Assembly: GCF_900086645.1 (NCBI RefSeq)
Contig: NZ_LT576451.1
Span: forward strand, 1,116,001 to 1,180,000
Source: Curtobacterium sp. 9128
GTDB taxonomy: Bacteria; Actinomycetota; Actinomycetes; Actinomycetales; Microbacteriaceae
DNA: 64,000 bases
Direction of reading: 5' to 3'
A model generated the notes under the pieces. That model saw nothing but the letters and a program-made list of their open reading frames with translations, was not told the origin of the DNA and did not search any database. This document shows positions 24,966 through 38,600 of the stretch, one piece after another (positions within the stretch are counted from its first letter, which is position 1; every line of letters begins with the position of its first letter). A program made the translations under genes and the position numbers.

Positions 24966-25604
24966 GTGACCGACGAGCCCGCGCCGACCCATGAGCGCAC
25001 GACGCAGGGGGTCGGGCCGCACCCGCGGCCGTGGCCCGACGATCCCCGGCTCGACCCGGAGCTGCTCGAACGTGGGGACACCCGCAACGTCGTCGACGCC
25101 TACCGGTACTGGTCGATGGAGGCGATCGTCGCTGACCTCGACACCCGTCGACACGGGTTCGACGTGGCGATCGAGAACTGGCAGCACGACCTGAACATCG
25201 GGTCGATCGTCCGGTCGGCGAACGCGTTCCTCGCGGGAACCGTGCACATCATCGGGCGCCGGCGCTGGAACCGTCGTGGGGCGATGGTCACGGACCGGTA
25301 CCAGCACGTGCGGAACCACCCCGACGTGGCGTCCTTCCTGCAGGCGATGCGCGACGAGGGACGCCCGGTCATCGCGATCGACAACACCCCTGGTGCCGAG
25401 ATGCTCGAGACCGCGGAGGTCCCCGCGCGCTGCGTGTTCCTGTTCGGGCAGGAGGGGCCCGGGCTGACCGACGAGGCCGTCGCCGGCGCGGACGGGCACC
25501 TCGAGATCGCGCAGTACGGCTCCACCCGGAGCATCAACGCGTCCGCGGCCGCCGCGATCGTCATGCACGCGTGGATCGTCCGGCACGCCACGCCCCCTCG
25601 CTGA
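24966..25604 (+). CDS. TrmH/SpoU-type (SPOUT) RNA 2'-O-methyltransferase
   Basis: 212 residues. The SPOUT knot motifs are visible: NIGSIVRSANAFLAGTVHIIG (motif 1, with the catalytic Arg/Asn), FLFGQEGPGLTDEAV (motif 2) and SINASAAAAIVMHAW (motif 3). It should transfer a methyl group to a ribose in rRNA or tRNA. GTG 24966 has a TACGCT box (24954-24959) six bases upstream and no Shine-Dalgarno, a leaderless candidate. A repeat-rich gap follows. Confidence 0.9.
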   Translation: MTDEPAPTHERTTQGVGPHPRPWPDDPRLDPELLERGDTRNVVDAYRYWSMEAIVADLDTRRHGFDVAIENWQHDLNIGSIVRSANAFLAGTVHIIGRRRWNRRGAMVTDRYQHVRNHPDVASFLQAMRDEGRPVIAIDNTPGAEMLETAEVPARCVFLFGQEGPGLTDEAVAGADGHLEIAQYGSTRSINASAAAAIVMHAWIVRHATPPR

Positions 25605-25626
25605 ACCCGTCCCGGGTCCGGCTGCC

Positions 25627-25870
25627 GAGTGCACAGAAGTGGCGACGTCCGGGGTGGTCCGGTGACAACGTCTGCGCACTCGATCGGGGCCGGGGCAGCG
25701 GATGCCAGCTCCGGCTGCCGAGTGCGCAGGAGTGGCGACGTCCGGGGTGGTTCGCTGACAACGTCTGCGCACTCGATCGGGGCCGGGGCAGCGGATGCCA
25801 GCTCCGGCAGATGAGTGCGCAGAAGTGGTGACGTCCGGGGTGGAGCGCTCACATCGTCTGCGCACTCGAT
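25627..25870. repeat. Three tandem 93-bp units with palindromic ends
   Basis: Units start at 25627, 25720 and 25813 with an exact 93-bp period; the third is truncated. Each core begins GAGTGCGCAG (GAGTGCACAG in unit 1) and ends CTGCGCACTC, i.e. 10-bp inverted ends, with a conserved interior TGGCGACGTCCGGGGTGG. The 33-bp spacer is also repeated, so this is a tandem duplication rather than a CRISPR-like array. Confidence 0.85.
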
Positions 25871-25876
25871 CCAGTC

Positions 25877-25930
25877 CGGCACGAGCGGCACGTGCGGCAC
25901 GTGCGGCACGTCCGGCACGTGCGGCACCCG
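25877..25930. repeat. 9-bp microsatellite, six units
   Basis: Six consecutive 9-bp units of the form CGGCACGTG (variants CGGCACGAG, CGGCACGTC, CGGCACCCG). Being a multiple of nine in a non-coding stretch, it could vary in copy number between strains. Confidence 0.7.
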
Positions 25931-26148
25931 CAGCCCCCGCCACCGGACGCGATGGGCGACACCTGTCCCCCGAACAGGGTGAACGGCGGGGTGAAAAACC
26001 CCCGAACGAGGGGTCCTCGACCTTCGCGCACCCCAAGATCGGAAGTGCTGGCCATTGAGGCGGTCGGCAATCCCTGATCAAACTGACCTGCACGCGTGGA
26101 CCCGACCACACGAGGGGGTCTCCTCGTCGTGTCCGGAAGGTCACACAC

Positions 26149-26595
26149 GTGCTGCTCGCGTCCCGTTCCCCTCGGCATCGGTCGGAATCCGTCGCGCGTC
26201 CCCGGTGGTTCCGCGGGATCGCGTTGGCCCTCGCCGTGCTCATCCCGACCACCGGCGTTGCCCTGGGCACCACCGGGGTGGCGCAGGCGGCCGTGGTGCA
26301 GTGGGGGAGCGGGGCCGATCAGTCACCGAACTACCAGGCGACCGTCAACGGCGACTTCACCATGACGGGCAACGGCGTCCTGGCGTGCTCGGGTACCGCG
26401 CTCACCGCGACGAGCACGAGCGGCAGCTGCACCGACCTGCACGCGAACAACCCGGGCACGGGCGTCACGACGTCGTACAACGACTACTTCAAGATGACGA
26501 ACTCGAACACGGTGTCCGGGTTCACCACGAACTCGTCGACCGGCAGCGTGACGATCCCATCCGGTGCCACCGTGACGAAGGCGTACCTCGACTAG
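26149..26595 (+). CDS. 5' fragment of the giant adhesin: signal peptide and start of head domain
   Basis: 148 codons before the TAG. A basic N terminus and a hydrophobic helix (RWFRGIALALAVLIPTTGVAL) end at a signal cleavage site near VAQAAVVQW. Mature sequence begins with WGSGADQSPNYQAT and runs into TVTKAYLD, where the frame stops. Without suppression this would be a short secreted peptide. The residue expected at the stop in homologous heads is likely Trp (KAYLDW), one base from TAG (inference). Confidence 0.8.
   Translation: MLLASRSPRHRSESVARPRWFRGIALALAVLIPTTGVALGTTGVAQAAVVQWGSGADQSPNYQATVNGDFTMTGNGVLACSGTALTATSTSGSCTDLHANNPGTGVTTSYNDYFKMTNSNTVSGFTTNSSTGSVTIPSGATVTKAYLD
26593..26595 (+). 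other. In-frame amber stop inside the adhesin gene
   Basis: The TAG separates GCG TAC CTC GAC from AGC GCG AAC ACG GGC. Coding-style sequence continues on both sides in the same frame without any indel. A single G-to-A change of TGG would create it. Confidence 0.85.
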
Positions 26596-26610
26596 AGCGC
26601 GAACACGGGC

Positions 26611-29600
26611 GTGTTCACCGGCTCGGGCAACGTGACCTGCTCGGGGAACTCCGCGAACGGCTCGCAGTGGTACGCCACGCGACCGGACGCCGCGAACGGG
26701 TACCGGACGCAGGGCGTGCAGCTCAAGGTCGGCACCGGCGCGATCCGGACCGTGGCGCCCGATGCCCTCCTCGAGGACCCGACGAGCCAGGCGAGCGCGT
26801 TGTACTACTCGGCGAGCGCCGACGTGACGAGCGCCTTCGCGAACGCGACGACCGGTTCCGCGCTGAACGTCAGCGCCGGGAACATCTGGGCCGCGGTCGG
26901 CGCCGGCTGCTACGCGGGCTGGTCCCTGACGGTCGTGTACGACTACGGCAAGTACATCCCCGGCAACGCCGCGAGCGCCCCGCACAAGGTCATCTACTAC
27001 CAGGGCCACGTCCGCGAGGCCGCGTCGGACAACCCGCTGACCGTGAACTTCACCGGCTTCTCGGCGCTGCAGTCGGGCGTGAAGTTCGGGTACACGCTGT
27101 ACGAGGGCGACCGCGGCATCACCGGCGACTACATGCGGTACACCCCGCAGGGCGGCACCGCGACCGAGGTCCTGAACACCAAGGGCGCGAGCGGCAACAT
27201 CGGTGTCGGGCAGGCGGACGGCTCGGCCAGGTACACGCAGACGAGCGACACCAGCGCGTTCACGAACCAGAGCGTCGACGTGCACACCCAGACGCTCTCC
27301 GGTGTCAACAAGGGCGACACGTCGATGACCCTGACGGTCGGGACGAGCGGTGACTCCTACCTGCTGCAGAACGCCGTGCTGTCCGTGCCGACGGCGGCGC
27401 TCAGCGTGTCGAAGACCCTCGACGGCTCGACCAACGACCAGTACCGGATCGCCTCGGAGAACACGGCCTACACGATCACGGTGACGAACAACGGGTCGGT
27501 CGCCCTGTCGAACATCCGCCTGACGTTCCCCGACACCGAGACGTGCACGCCGTCGTCCACCATCGCCGGACCGTTGGCGTCGGGCGCGACGGCCACGGTC
27601 CAGTGCACCGGTCCGCCGCCCACGGCAGCGTCGACCACCAGCTCGGTGACCGCGACCGGCCAGGTCGCGAGCGACACCACGGTGTCCGTGACCGACACCG
27701 CCTCCACGAACACGTACCTCTCCGCCCTCGGCCTGACGAAGACGTCCGCCCTGGCGAACGGTGCGACCGGCAAGGCTGGCGACACCGTGAACTACACCTT
27801 CACCGCGACGAACACCGGCACCGGCCCGCTGTCCGGCGTCGCGATCACGGACCCGCTCGCCGGGCTCTCCGCGCTGACCTACGGCTCCTGGCCGTCCGGA
27901 ACTGCGGGGACGCTCGCCGCCGGGCAGTCCGTCACGGCCACCGGCACGTACACGCTGACGCAGAACGACGTCGACGCCGGCACCGTCACGAACACCGCCT
28001 CCGTCACGGGCACCGACCCGGACGGCGGCCCCAAGCCCACCGCGACCGCGTCGCGCACGCAGCCGCTCGGCGCCGCGAACGCGCTCACCCTGACGAAGTC
28101 CGGTGCGCTGGCATCCGGAGCGACCGGCAAGGCCGGCGACACCGTGAACTGGTCGTTCCGTCTGACGAACTCCGGTGCCCAGACGATCACCGGTGCGACG
28201 ATCACCGACCAGCTCGCCGGCGTCTCCTCCATCGCGTACGGCACGTGGCCGCAGGGCACGGCCGGGAGGCTCGGGCCGGGTCAGTCCGTCACGGCAACCG
28301 CGACCTCGACGCTGACCCAGGCGCAGGTCGATGCCGGTTCGCTGACGAACACGGCCACCGCCGCCGGACGGAGCGCCACCGGCAGCACCGTCACCGCACC
28401 GACCGCGACGGCGACCGTGGCGATCCCCGCCGCGAACGCGCTGACGCTCGCCAAGACCGGTGCGATCGCCGCCGGCTCGACCGGCAAGGCCGGCGACGGC
28501 GTGACCTGGTCGTTCACGCTGACCAACTCGGGCAACCAGACCGTCACGTCCGCGAGCATCACCGACCGACTCGCCGGGGTGTCGGCGATCACGTTCGGCA
28601 CCTGGCCGTCCGGCACGAGCGGCACGCTCGCCCCCGGGCAGTCCGTGACCGGGACCGCGACGTACGCGCTGACGCAGACCGACGTCGACGCCGGCAGCGT
28701 CGTGAACACCGCTGGTGCGTCCGCGACGGCCGCCACGGGTGGGACCGTCACCGCGACCGACGCGACGGCGACGGTCCGGGTGACCGATGCCTCCAGTCTG
28801 ACCATCGTCAAGGACGGGAGCCTGGCGTCCGGCGCGACCGGGCGTGCCGGGGACACCGTGAACTGGACGTTCCGGGTGACCAACGGCGGCAACCGCACCC
28901 TCACCGGTGTCGCGATCGCCGACCCGCTGGCCGGGCTGTCCGCGGTCTCCTACGGCACCTGGGCGTCGGGGACCACCGGCAAGCTCGCACCGGGGCAGTC
29001 CGTCACCGCGACCGCCACGTCGACGCTGACGCAGGCGCAGGTCGACGCCGGGGCGATCACGAACACCGCGACCGCGAACGGCACGAACCCGTCGGGCACG
29101 GCCGTGACGAGCGGCCAGACCTCGAAGACGGTCAACGTGGCCGCGGCGCAGAAGATCGCCGTCACGAAGACCGGTTCGCTCGCCTCGGGTGCGACCGGCG
29201 GGGTCGGTGACACCGTGAACTGGCAGTTCAGCGCGACGAACACCGGCAACACCACGCTGTACGGGGTCGCGATCGCGGACGGGCTCTCCGGCATCTCGGC
29301 GCTGACGTACACGTGGCCAGGGACCAGTGGCCAGCTCGCCCCGAACCAGACGGTGACCGCGACGGCGACGTACAAGCTGACGCAGGCGGACGTGGACGCC
29401 GGCAGCGTCGTGAACACCGCGACGGCCTCCGGGAACACCCGCGCCGACGGCACCGGCTCCCCGGCGTCGTCGACGGGCTCCGCCGCGGTCTCCGTGACCC
29501 GTGCGCCCGGCATCGCGATCGCGAAGTCCGGGGCGCTCGCCTCGGGCTCGACCGGTGCGGTCGGGGACACCGTGAACTACACGTTCACCGTCCGGAACTC

Positions 29601-32600
29601 GGGCAACCAGACCCTCACCGGGGTGGCCGTCAGCGACCCGCTGACCGGGCTGTCCTCGCTGACGTACTCGTGGCCTGGTGCCTCCGGCCGCCTGACCCCC
29701 GGGCAGTCCGCCACCGCGACGGCGACCTACAAGCTGACCCAGAAGGACGTCGACGCCGGGGTCGTGACGAACACGGCCACCGCGACCGGGACCGCGCCCG
29801 ACGGCAGCACCGCGACCAACTCCGCATCGGCCCGCACCACGGTGCCGGCGGCGCCCGGGATCGCCGTGTCGAAGACCGGGGCGCTCGCCGCCGGTGCGAC
29901 GGGCAAGGCCGGTGACACCGTGGACTACACGTTCACGGCGCGGAACACCGGCAACCAGACGCTCACCGGTGTCACCGTGTCCGACGCACTCGCGGGTGTC
30001 TCCACGATCGCGTACGGCACGTGGCCCTCCGGCACCGCGGGCACGCTCGCACCGGGGCAGTCCGTCACCGCGACCGCGACGTACACGCTGACCCAGGCGG
30101 ACGTGGACGCGGGCAGCGTGGTGAACACCGCGCAGTCGACGGGTCGTTCGCCCGCGGGCACGGCCGTCACCGTGTCGTCCCCCTCGACGCTCGTCGTGCC
30201 GGCGTCCGGCGCGCTGTCCTTCACGAAGGCGGGCACGGCGCCGGCGGGTGCCGCGGCCGGGTCGACCGTGAGCTGGACCTTCACCGCGCGGAACACCGGC
30301 AACGTGACGCTCACCGGCGTCACGATCACCGACCAGCTCGCGGGGCTCTCCGCGATCACGTCCTCGTGGCCGGGGGCCACCGGGCGCCTCGCTCCGGGGC
30401 AGACCGTCACCGCGACCGCCACGTCCACGCTGACGCAGACGCAGGTCGACGCGGGCACCGTCCGGAACACCGCGACGATCGCCGGCACGACCCCGTCGAA
30501 CACCGTCGTGTCCCAGGCCACCGCGGCCAGCGTGTCGATCGACCGCACGGCGTCGATCACCGTCACGAAGACCGGCTCGCTCGCCGCGGGCTCGACCGGG
30601 ACCGCCGGCGACCGCGCCGACTGGACGCTCCGCATCACGAACACCGGCAACACCACGCTGACGTCCGTCGCCGCGACGGACTCGCTCGCCGGGCTCTCCT
30701 CGTTGACCTACACGTGGCCGGGGACCGCCGGGACGCTCGCACCGGGGCAGTCCGCGACCGCGACGGCGTCCGGCACGGTGACCCAGGCGGACATCGACGC
30801 CGGCTCGGTGACGAACACCGCGACAGCGTCCGGGTCCGGTCCGTCCGGCACGACGACTGCGACGGCGCAGGGTTCCGGCACGATCCCGCTCGCGGGCTCG
30901 CCGGCGCTCGGCTTCACGAAGAGCGTGGCGACGGGCAGCGGGTACACCGGCCGGGCCGGTGACACCCTCGTCTACACCCTCCGGGTGACCAACTCGGGCA
31001 ACCAGACCCTCACGAACGTCGCGATCACCGACCCGCACGCCGGCCTCGGTGCGATGACGTCCACGTGGCCGGGCACTGCGGGTCGCCTCGCGCCGGGACA
31101 GTCGGCCACCGCGTCGGCGTCGTACACGCTGACGCAGGCGGACGTCGACGCGGGCACCGTCGCGAACCGGGCGACGGCCTCGGCGACGACGCCCTCCGGC
31201 ACCGCCGTGACGACGCCCGCATCGGCATCGGCGGCGATCACCGCGGCGCCCGGCATCGCGGTCGCGAAGAGCGCCGTCGTCGGCGGGACCGGCCGGGCCG
31301 GCGACACCGTGACGTACCGCTTCGACGTGTCGAACACCGGTACCACGACCCTGACCGGCGTCGGCGTCAGCGACCCGCTGTCCGGGCTCTCGACGATCTC
31401 GTACGGCACGTGGCCCTCCGGCACCTCCGGCACGCTCGCGCCGGGACAGACCGTCCGCGGTACCGCGACGTACACGATCACCCAGGCGGACATCGACGCC
31501 GGCAGCATCGTCAACACCGCGACCACGACGGGCACGACTCCGGGCGGCTCCGCCGTGCGCGGCACCGGTTCGACGACCGTGACGCCGGCCGGTGGTGCGC
31601 CCGCGATCGACCTGGCCAAGACCGAGCGGCTCGGCACGACCGCCACCGGTGTCGCGGGTGACACCGTGCGCCTCGGCTACACGATCACGAACTCCGGCAA
31701 CCAGACCCTGACGAACATCAGCCTCACCGACGCGCAGTCCGGGATCTCCGCGTTCACCTACGGCGCATGGCCCTCCGGCACCGCCGGACGGCTCGCCCCC
31801 GGGCAGTCGGTCACCGTCACCGCGACGTACGCGCTGACCCAGGCGGACGTCGACGCCGGCACGATCTCGAGCACGGCGACGACGACGGGTGTCTCGCCGG
31901 GCGGGACGACCGTCCGCGACACGGACACCGGCTCCGTCAGCACCAACCGCTCGCCCGCGGTCGCCCTCACCGAGAGCGGCACCGTCACGAGCGGCACCGG
32001 CGGCGTCGGGTCCGTCGTGACCTGGACGTACCGCGCGACGAACACCGGCACCGTGACCCTGTCCGTGCCGGAGATCGTGCATGCCCTCGGCGGCACCGTC
32101 ACCTACGCCTGGCCCAACGCGCCGAACACCCTCGCCCCAGGACAGTCCGTCACCGCGACGACCACCTCCACCATCACGCAGGACGACGTCGACGCCGGAT
32201 CCCTCGTCGACTCGTCGTCCGTCACCGGGACCGCCCCCACGGGCGTCGACCCCGCGACCGTCACCGCGACGGCGTCGGCCACCGTGACGACGAACGACGC
32301 CGCCCCCGGCCTGACCGTCACGAAGGCCGAGACCTTCGCCGCGGACGGCTCGACCACCCGCGCGGCCGTCGCCGGCGACCAGGTCGACATGCGCTACCGC
32401 ATCACGAACTCGGGCAACGTCACGCTGACCATCGTCGGCGTGCAGGACGCCCAGCGCGGCATCTCGAGCGTCGTCTTCGCCGACGGCGACACCACGATCA
32501 CGCTCGCTCCCGGCCGGAGCGCCACCGCCACGGCCAGCTACACGCTGAGCCAGTCCGACGTCGACGCGGGCGGCATCAGCTCCGTCGCGACGGCCTTCGG

Positions 32601-35600
32601 CACGACCCCCGCCGGCACCCGGGTCACCGCGACCGCGAGCGCCGGGGTCACGATCACCCCGACCCCGGCCGTGTCCCTGACGAAGACCGCGCGCTACGAC
32701 GTCGGCTCGGACGGGGCCGTGCAGAGCGGGAAGGTCGGCGACACCGTCGTCTTCTCGTTCCTCGCGACGAACACCGGCACGGTCACGCTCGACGGGATCG
32801 CGCTCCGCGACCAGCTCGTCGGCCTCGCCTCGGCGACCCCGGTCACCGGCACGCCGACCCTGACGAACGTCGAGTGGTCCGGCGGTTCGGCCGGATCGCT
32901 CGCCCCGGGGGAGCGCGTCCGCGCCGTCGCCCGGTACACCGTCACCCAGGCCGACGTCGACGCCGGCTCGATCACGAACGCGGCGACGATCAGCGCCACC
33001 ACGCCGACGGGCACCACCACGTCCGGCGACGCCACCGTCACGATCGCGACCGACGCCGACAACACGGCGGCGATCGGCATCGTCAAGACCGCGACGGTCC
33101 CCGGTACCGGCACGCCGAAGCCCGGCGACCCGGTGGACCTCGGCTACACCGTGACGAACACCGGCGACTTCACGCTGACCGGCGTGACGATCCGGGATGC
33201 CGGTGCGAACGGCGACGGCATCACGATCGGGACCTGGCCCTCCGGCACCGCCGGGCGCCTGACGCCCGGACAGACCGTCACCGCGACCGCCGTGCACACG
33301 TTGACCCAGGCGGACATCGACGCCGGCTTCGTCTCGAGCCCCGCGACCACCACGGGGACGCCAGCGAGCGGCGCAGCGGTCACGGCGACGAGCTACCGCA
33401 CGGTGCCGATCACGCAGGTCAACACGTTCTCCTTCAGCAAGACGGGCGTCCCGACGGGCAGCGGTGCCGGCGCGGGCGACGAGCTCCGCTTCACGCTGAC
33501 CGCCGCGAACACCGGCAACACGACGCTCGACCTGCTCCAGATGACCGACCAGCTGCAGGGCGTCGGCGTCCTGTCGTACACCTGGCCGGACCCGTCGAAG
33601 CCCGGGACGGTCCTCCCCGGGCAGCAGGCGACGGCGACCGCGGCGTACACGGTCAGCCAGGCGGACGTCGACGCCGGCAGCGTCGTGAACACCGCAAACG
33701 CGGTCGCCAGCCCGCCGACCGGAGCCGCGATCACGAAGACCGCAGCGTCGACCACCGCGACCGACGCACCAGCGCCGACGATCACGCTCGACAAGACCGA
33801 GGCGCTGACCGACGGGTCGGTCGGTGTCGCCGGGGACATCGTGCGGTTCGGCTACACCGTCACGAACACCGGGAAGACCACGCTGACCGGCGTCGGCCTG
33901 ACCGACGAGCAGCAGGGCCTGTCCGGTGTCGCGTTCGGCGCGTGGCCGTCCGGCACCACCGGCACGCTCGCGCCGGGGCAGTCCGTCACGGCGACGGCGA
34001 CGTACCGGCTCACGCAGGCCGACGTCGACCGCGCGGCGGCGGACACCGACGACCACGTGTCGCTCTCGAGTGCCGCGACGACGACCGCCACCGACCGGCG
34101 CACCGGTGCGCCGGTGAGCGCCACGTCCGACGGCCGGGTCGTGCTCGACCCGTCGAGCTCGGTCGCCACCAGGAAGACCGCGGCGACGGTCGGCGGCGGC
34201 GACATCCGCGCCGTGCAGGTCGGCGACGTCGTCCGGTACACCGTCACCGCGACGAACACCGGACAGACGACGCTCACCGCCGTCGCCGTCGCCGACCCGA
34301 TCGCCGGGCTCGGTACCCCGACCACCACCTGGCCGAACACCACCGCGGGCACGCTCGCACCCGGGCAGGCCGTCGTCGTCACCGCGGACCGCACGGTCAC
34401 GCAGGACGACGTCGACGCCGGGTCGATCGCGAACACGGCCACGACGACCGCGTCCACGCCCGCCGGCACCAGCGTGTCCGGCAGCGGCACCCGGACCGTC
34501 GTCACGACGAGCGGCGCCCCCGGCATCCGCATCGTGAAGGGCGAGCGACTGACCGACGGCGCCACCGGGGTGGCCGGCGACCTCGTCGACATGACCTTCA
34601 CCGTGACGAACACCGGCGACGTGACCCTCACCGGCGTCGGGGTCAGCGACTCGCAGCAGGGTGTCTCCGGCGTCCGCTTCGACGCCTGGCCGTCCACGAC
34701 CGGGCGACTCGCCCCCGGGCAGTCCGTCGTCGCCCACGCCACGTACACGCTCACGCAGGCCGACGTCGACCGTGGCTCGGTCTCGAGCACGGCGATCACG
34801 ACGGGCACGCCGCCGCGGGGTGCCGCCGTGTCCGACTCCGACGACGGCAGCGCGACCGTCGCACCGCGCGGGTCGATCACCGTCGACAAGACCGCGACCC
34901 TCGCCGGGGCGACCGGCGCGGTCGGCGACACCGTCCGGTACGGCTTCCGCGTCGAGAACACCGGCAACGTCACGCTCACGGGCGTCGGCATCGACGACGT
35001 CCTGAGCGGGCTGTCCGCCGTGACGATCGCCGACTGGCCGTCCACGACCGGCCGACTCGCACCGGGACAGGTCGTCACCGGCACCGCGACGTACCGGGTC
35101 ACCCAGGCCGACGTCGACGCGGGGAGCGTCGCGAACGACGCCACCGCGTCCGGCACCACGCCAGCCGGCGACACCGTCACCGCGAGCGACGCGGCCACCG
35201 TGCCGCTCGCCGCAGCAGCGCCGGGGATCCGGATCGACAAGACCGAGCGGCTCGCCGACGGGGCAGCCGGCGTCGCGGGCGACACCGTCCGGCTCGGCTT
35301 CACGGTCACCAACACCGGCACGGCGACACTGTCCGGTGTCACGCTGACCGACGCACAGCCCGGGCTGTCCGACATCGCGTTCGGCAGCTGGCCGTCCGCG
35401 GTCGGGACCCTCGCCCCTGGACAGTCCGTCACCGCGACGGCGACCGTCACGCTGACGCAGGCGGACGTCGACCGCGGTTCCGTCGCCAGCACCGCCGAGA
35501 CCACGGGGACCGCCCCTCGTGGCACCACCGTGTCCGACACCGCCCGTGGCAGTGTCGCGCTGACGGCCCCGACGGGCGTCTCGGTCCAGAAGCAGGCGGC

Positions 35601-38600
35601 GTACCTCGGTGGCGGCACGGGCCGGGTCGGTGACGTCGTGGGGTACACGTTCACGATCACGAACACCGGACAGGTCACGCTGACCGCGAGCCGGGTCGCC
35701 GACGAGCTCGTCGGCCTCGGCCCGGTCACGGTCGCCGACGGTCCGAACGGCGACGGCACGCTCGCGCCCGGGCAGACGCTGACCGCGAAGGCCACCTACA
35801 CCGTGACCCAGTCGGACGTCGACGCCGGGTCCGTCGTGAACCGTGCGACGGTCACCGCGACGCCGGCCCGCGGCGACGACGTCACCGCGTCCGACAGTGC
35901 AACGATCCGCACGTCCGACGGCGCACCGGCGATCGCACTCACCAAGACCGAGGAGCGCACCGGCACCGGGACGCCGACGGTCGGCGACACCGTGCGCCTC
36001 GGCTACACGATCACGAACACCGGCAACCAGACCCTCACCGGCATCGGGGTCGCCGACGAGCAGCAGGGTGTCGGCACCGTCGCCTACGGCGCCTGGCCCG
36101 GTGCGTCCGGTCGCCTCGCCCCCGGCGAGTCCGTCACCGCGACGACGACCTACGCCCTCACCCAGGCGGACATCGACGCCGGTCGCGTCGCGAGTGCCGC
36201 CACCGCCACCGGGTCCGCCCCGACGGGAGGCTCGGTGCGCGCCACCGACACCGCCGGCGTCGACCTCGTGGCGGCTCCAGGGCTCCGGGTCACCAAGGCG
36301 GGTCGGCTCGCGCCCGGTGCCACCGGCGCTGCCGGCGAGGGTATCCGCTGGACCTTCACCATCGCCAACACGGGCAACGTCACGCTGACGGGCGTCTCCG
36401 TCGCGGACGGCCTCGCCGGGATCTCCGACCCGACCGTCGGCACCTGGCCCGGCGCGACCGGTGTCCTGGCGCCGGGGCAGACCGTCACGGCGACCGCGGC
36501 GTCGACGATCGCACAGTCCGACGTCGATGCCGGGTCCGTCACGAACTCCGCGACCGTCTCCGGCACCGCGCCGGACGGCTCCGTCGTGGACGACTCCGAC
36601 ACCGCGACGGTGCAGACGGCAGCGTCCGGCCCGCGGATCGGCGTCGTGAAGTCGGCGACCCTCGCGGACGGTGCCACCGGTGCCGCCGGTGACCGGGTCG
36701 AGTACCGGTACACGATCACGAACTCCGGCAACGTCACCCTCACCGGGGTGACCGCGGCGGACGACCAGGACGACGTCTCCGCGATCGCCTACGGCACCTG
36801 GCCGGGCACCGCCGGACGCCTCGCGCCCGGGCAGACCGTGACGGCGACCGCCTCGCACGTGCTGACGCAGGCCGAGGTGGACCGCGGCTCCCTGACGAGC
36901 ACCGTGACCGCGACCGGGAACCCGCCATCGGGTGACCGTGCCAGCGCCACCGACGCCGCGACCGTCGTGATCGTCCCCGACGCCGCGCTGGCGTTCTCGA
37001 AGTCCGCCGCGTACACCGACGGTGGCATCGGCCGCGTCGGCGACACCGTCCGCTACACGCTCACGGCGACGAACACCGGCACCGTCACGCTCTCCGGCGT
37101 GACGCTGTCCGACCGCCTCGCCGGGCTGTCCGCGATCGACGCGGACTGGCCGGGCACCGCTGGCACCCTCGCGCCGTCGCAGACCGTGACGGCGACGGCG
37201 GAGTACACGGTCACCCAGGCCGACGTCGACGCCGGCAGCATCGTGAACGCCGCCAGCGCGACCGGCAACCCGCCGGCCGGGGCACCGGTCACGGGCGCGG
37301 ACAGCACCACGGTGCGCACCGCGGACCCGGCCGACGGCATCGCGCTGGTCAAGGACGAGCGGGTGACGAGCGGCACGGGCGTGGCCGGCGACGCCGTCAC
37401 GTTCACCTTCACGATCGCGAACACCGGCAACCGGACCCTCGACGGCGTCACGCTCGACGACGACCAGGCCCGCCTCGGCACCGTGACCTTCGGCCCGTGG
37501 CCGGCACGCGCAGGACAGCTCGCACCCGGGCAGTCGGTCACCGCCACGGCGACGTACGTGCTGACCCAGGCCGACGTCGACCGCGGCTCGATCGAGAGCA
37601 CGGCGACCACGACCGCGACGACCCCGGCCGGGGACGTCGTGCGCGACACCGCGACGGGTGGGGTCGACACTGTCCGCGCCGGCTCGTGGACGATCGACAA
37701 GCGCGGCGCGCTCGCCGACGGCGCCCGGGGCGTCCTCGGCGACCGGATCGACTGGACCTACCGCGTCACGAACACCGGCACGGTCACGCTGACCGACGTC
37801 GACGTCACGGACACGCTGCCAGGCGTCTCCGACCCGACGGTGTCCGCGTGGCCGAACGGCACCGCCGGCACCCTGCTGCCCGGACAGTCCGTCACCGCCA
37901 CCGCACGCTCGACCGTCACGCAGACCGACGTCGACGCGGGCAGCGTGGTCAACCGTGCGACCGCGACGGCGGCGACACCGGACGGCGTCACGGACCCCGG
38001 CGCGCAGGACGACAGCGCCACCGTCGTGCTCCGCTCCGCCGAGCAGCGCATCGCCGTCACGAAGACCGCGCGCCTCGCGGACGGCTCCACCGGTGCCGCC
38101 GGCGACACCGTCGAGTTCGGCTACGTCGTGACGAACACCGGCACCGCGACGCTCTCCGGGGTCACCGTGACCGACGACCGCGTCGGTGTCTCGACCATCA
38201 GGGTCGACTGGCCGGGACGCACCGGGGTCCTGGCACCAGGGGAGTCCGCACGGGCAGTGGCGTCCACCGCGCTCACGCAGGCCGACGTCGATGCCGGGAG
38301 CCAGGCCTCCCGTGCGACCGCGACCGGGACCGGACTCGGCGGCGGGACCGTCACCGCGTCCGACTCGGCCGCCGTGACCATCGCACCGAAGCCCGCGATC
38401 GCGCTGTCCGAGCAGGGCGCCCTGGCACCGGGCGCGACCGGCGCCGTGGGCGACACCGTGCAGTGGACGTTCACCGTGACGAACACCGGTACCGTGACGC
38501 TCGACCAGGCAGCGCTCCGCGCGCAGCTCGGCGACGTGGCGTTCGGGCCGTGGCCGGGGGCCGACGGGGTGCTCGCACCGGGGCAGGTCGTCACCGCCAC

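Larger units (their letters stand above)
25605..26148. other. Repeat-rich intergenic region before the giant adhesin gene
   Basis: A 544-base region without a credible gene. It holds three tandem 93-bp units (25627-25870), a 9-bp microsatellite (25877-25930), a cluster of short GC hairpins with two CCCCCGAAC sites (25965-26015), and a hairpin near 26112-26137 in the likely leader of the adhesin gene. The GGAAGG ribosome site at the end belongs to GTG 26149. Confidence 0.75.

Noticed and set aside
25627..25870. Possible CRISPR array
   Set aside because: Only three units, the presumed spacers are identical to one another, the unit is 93 bp and there are no cas genes.
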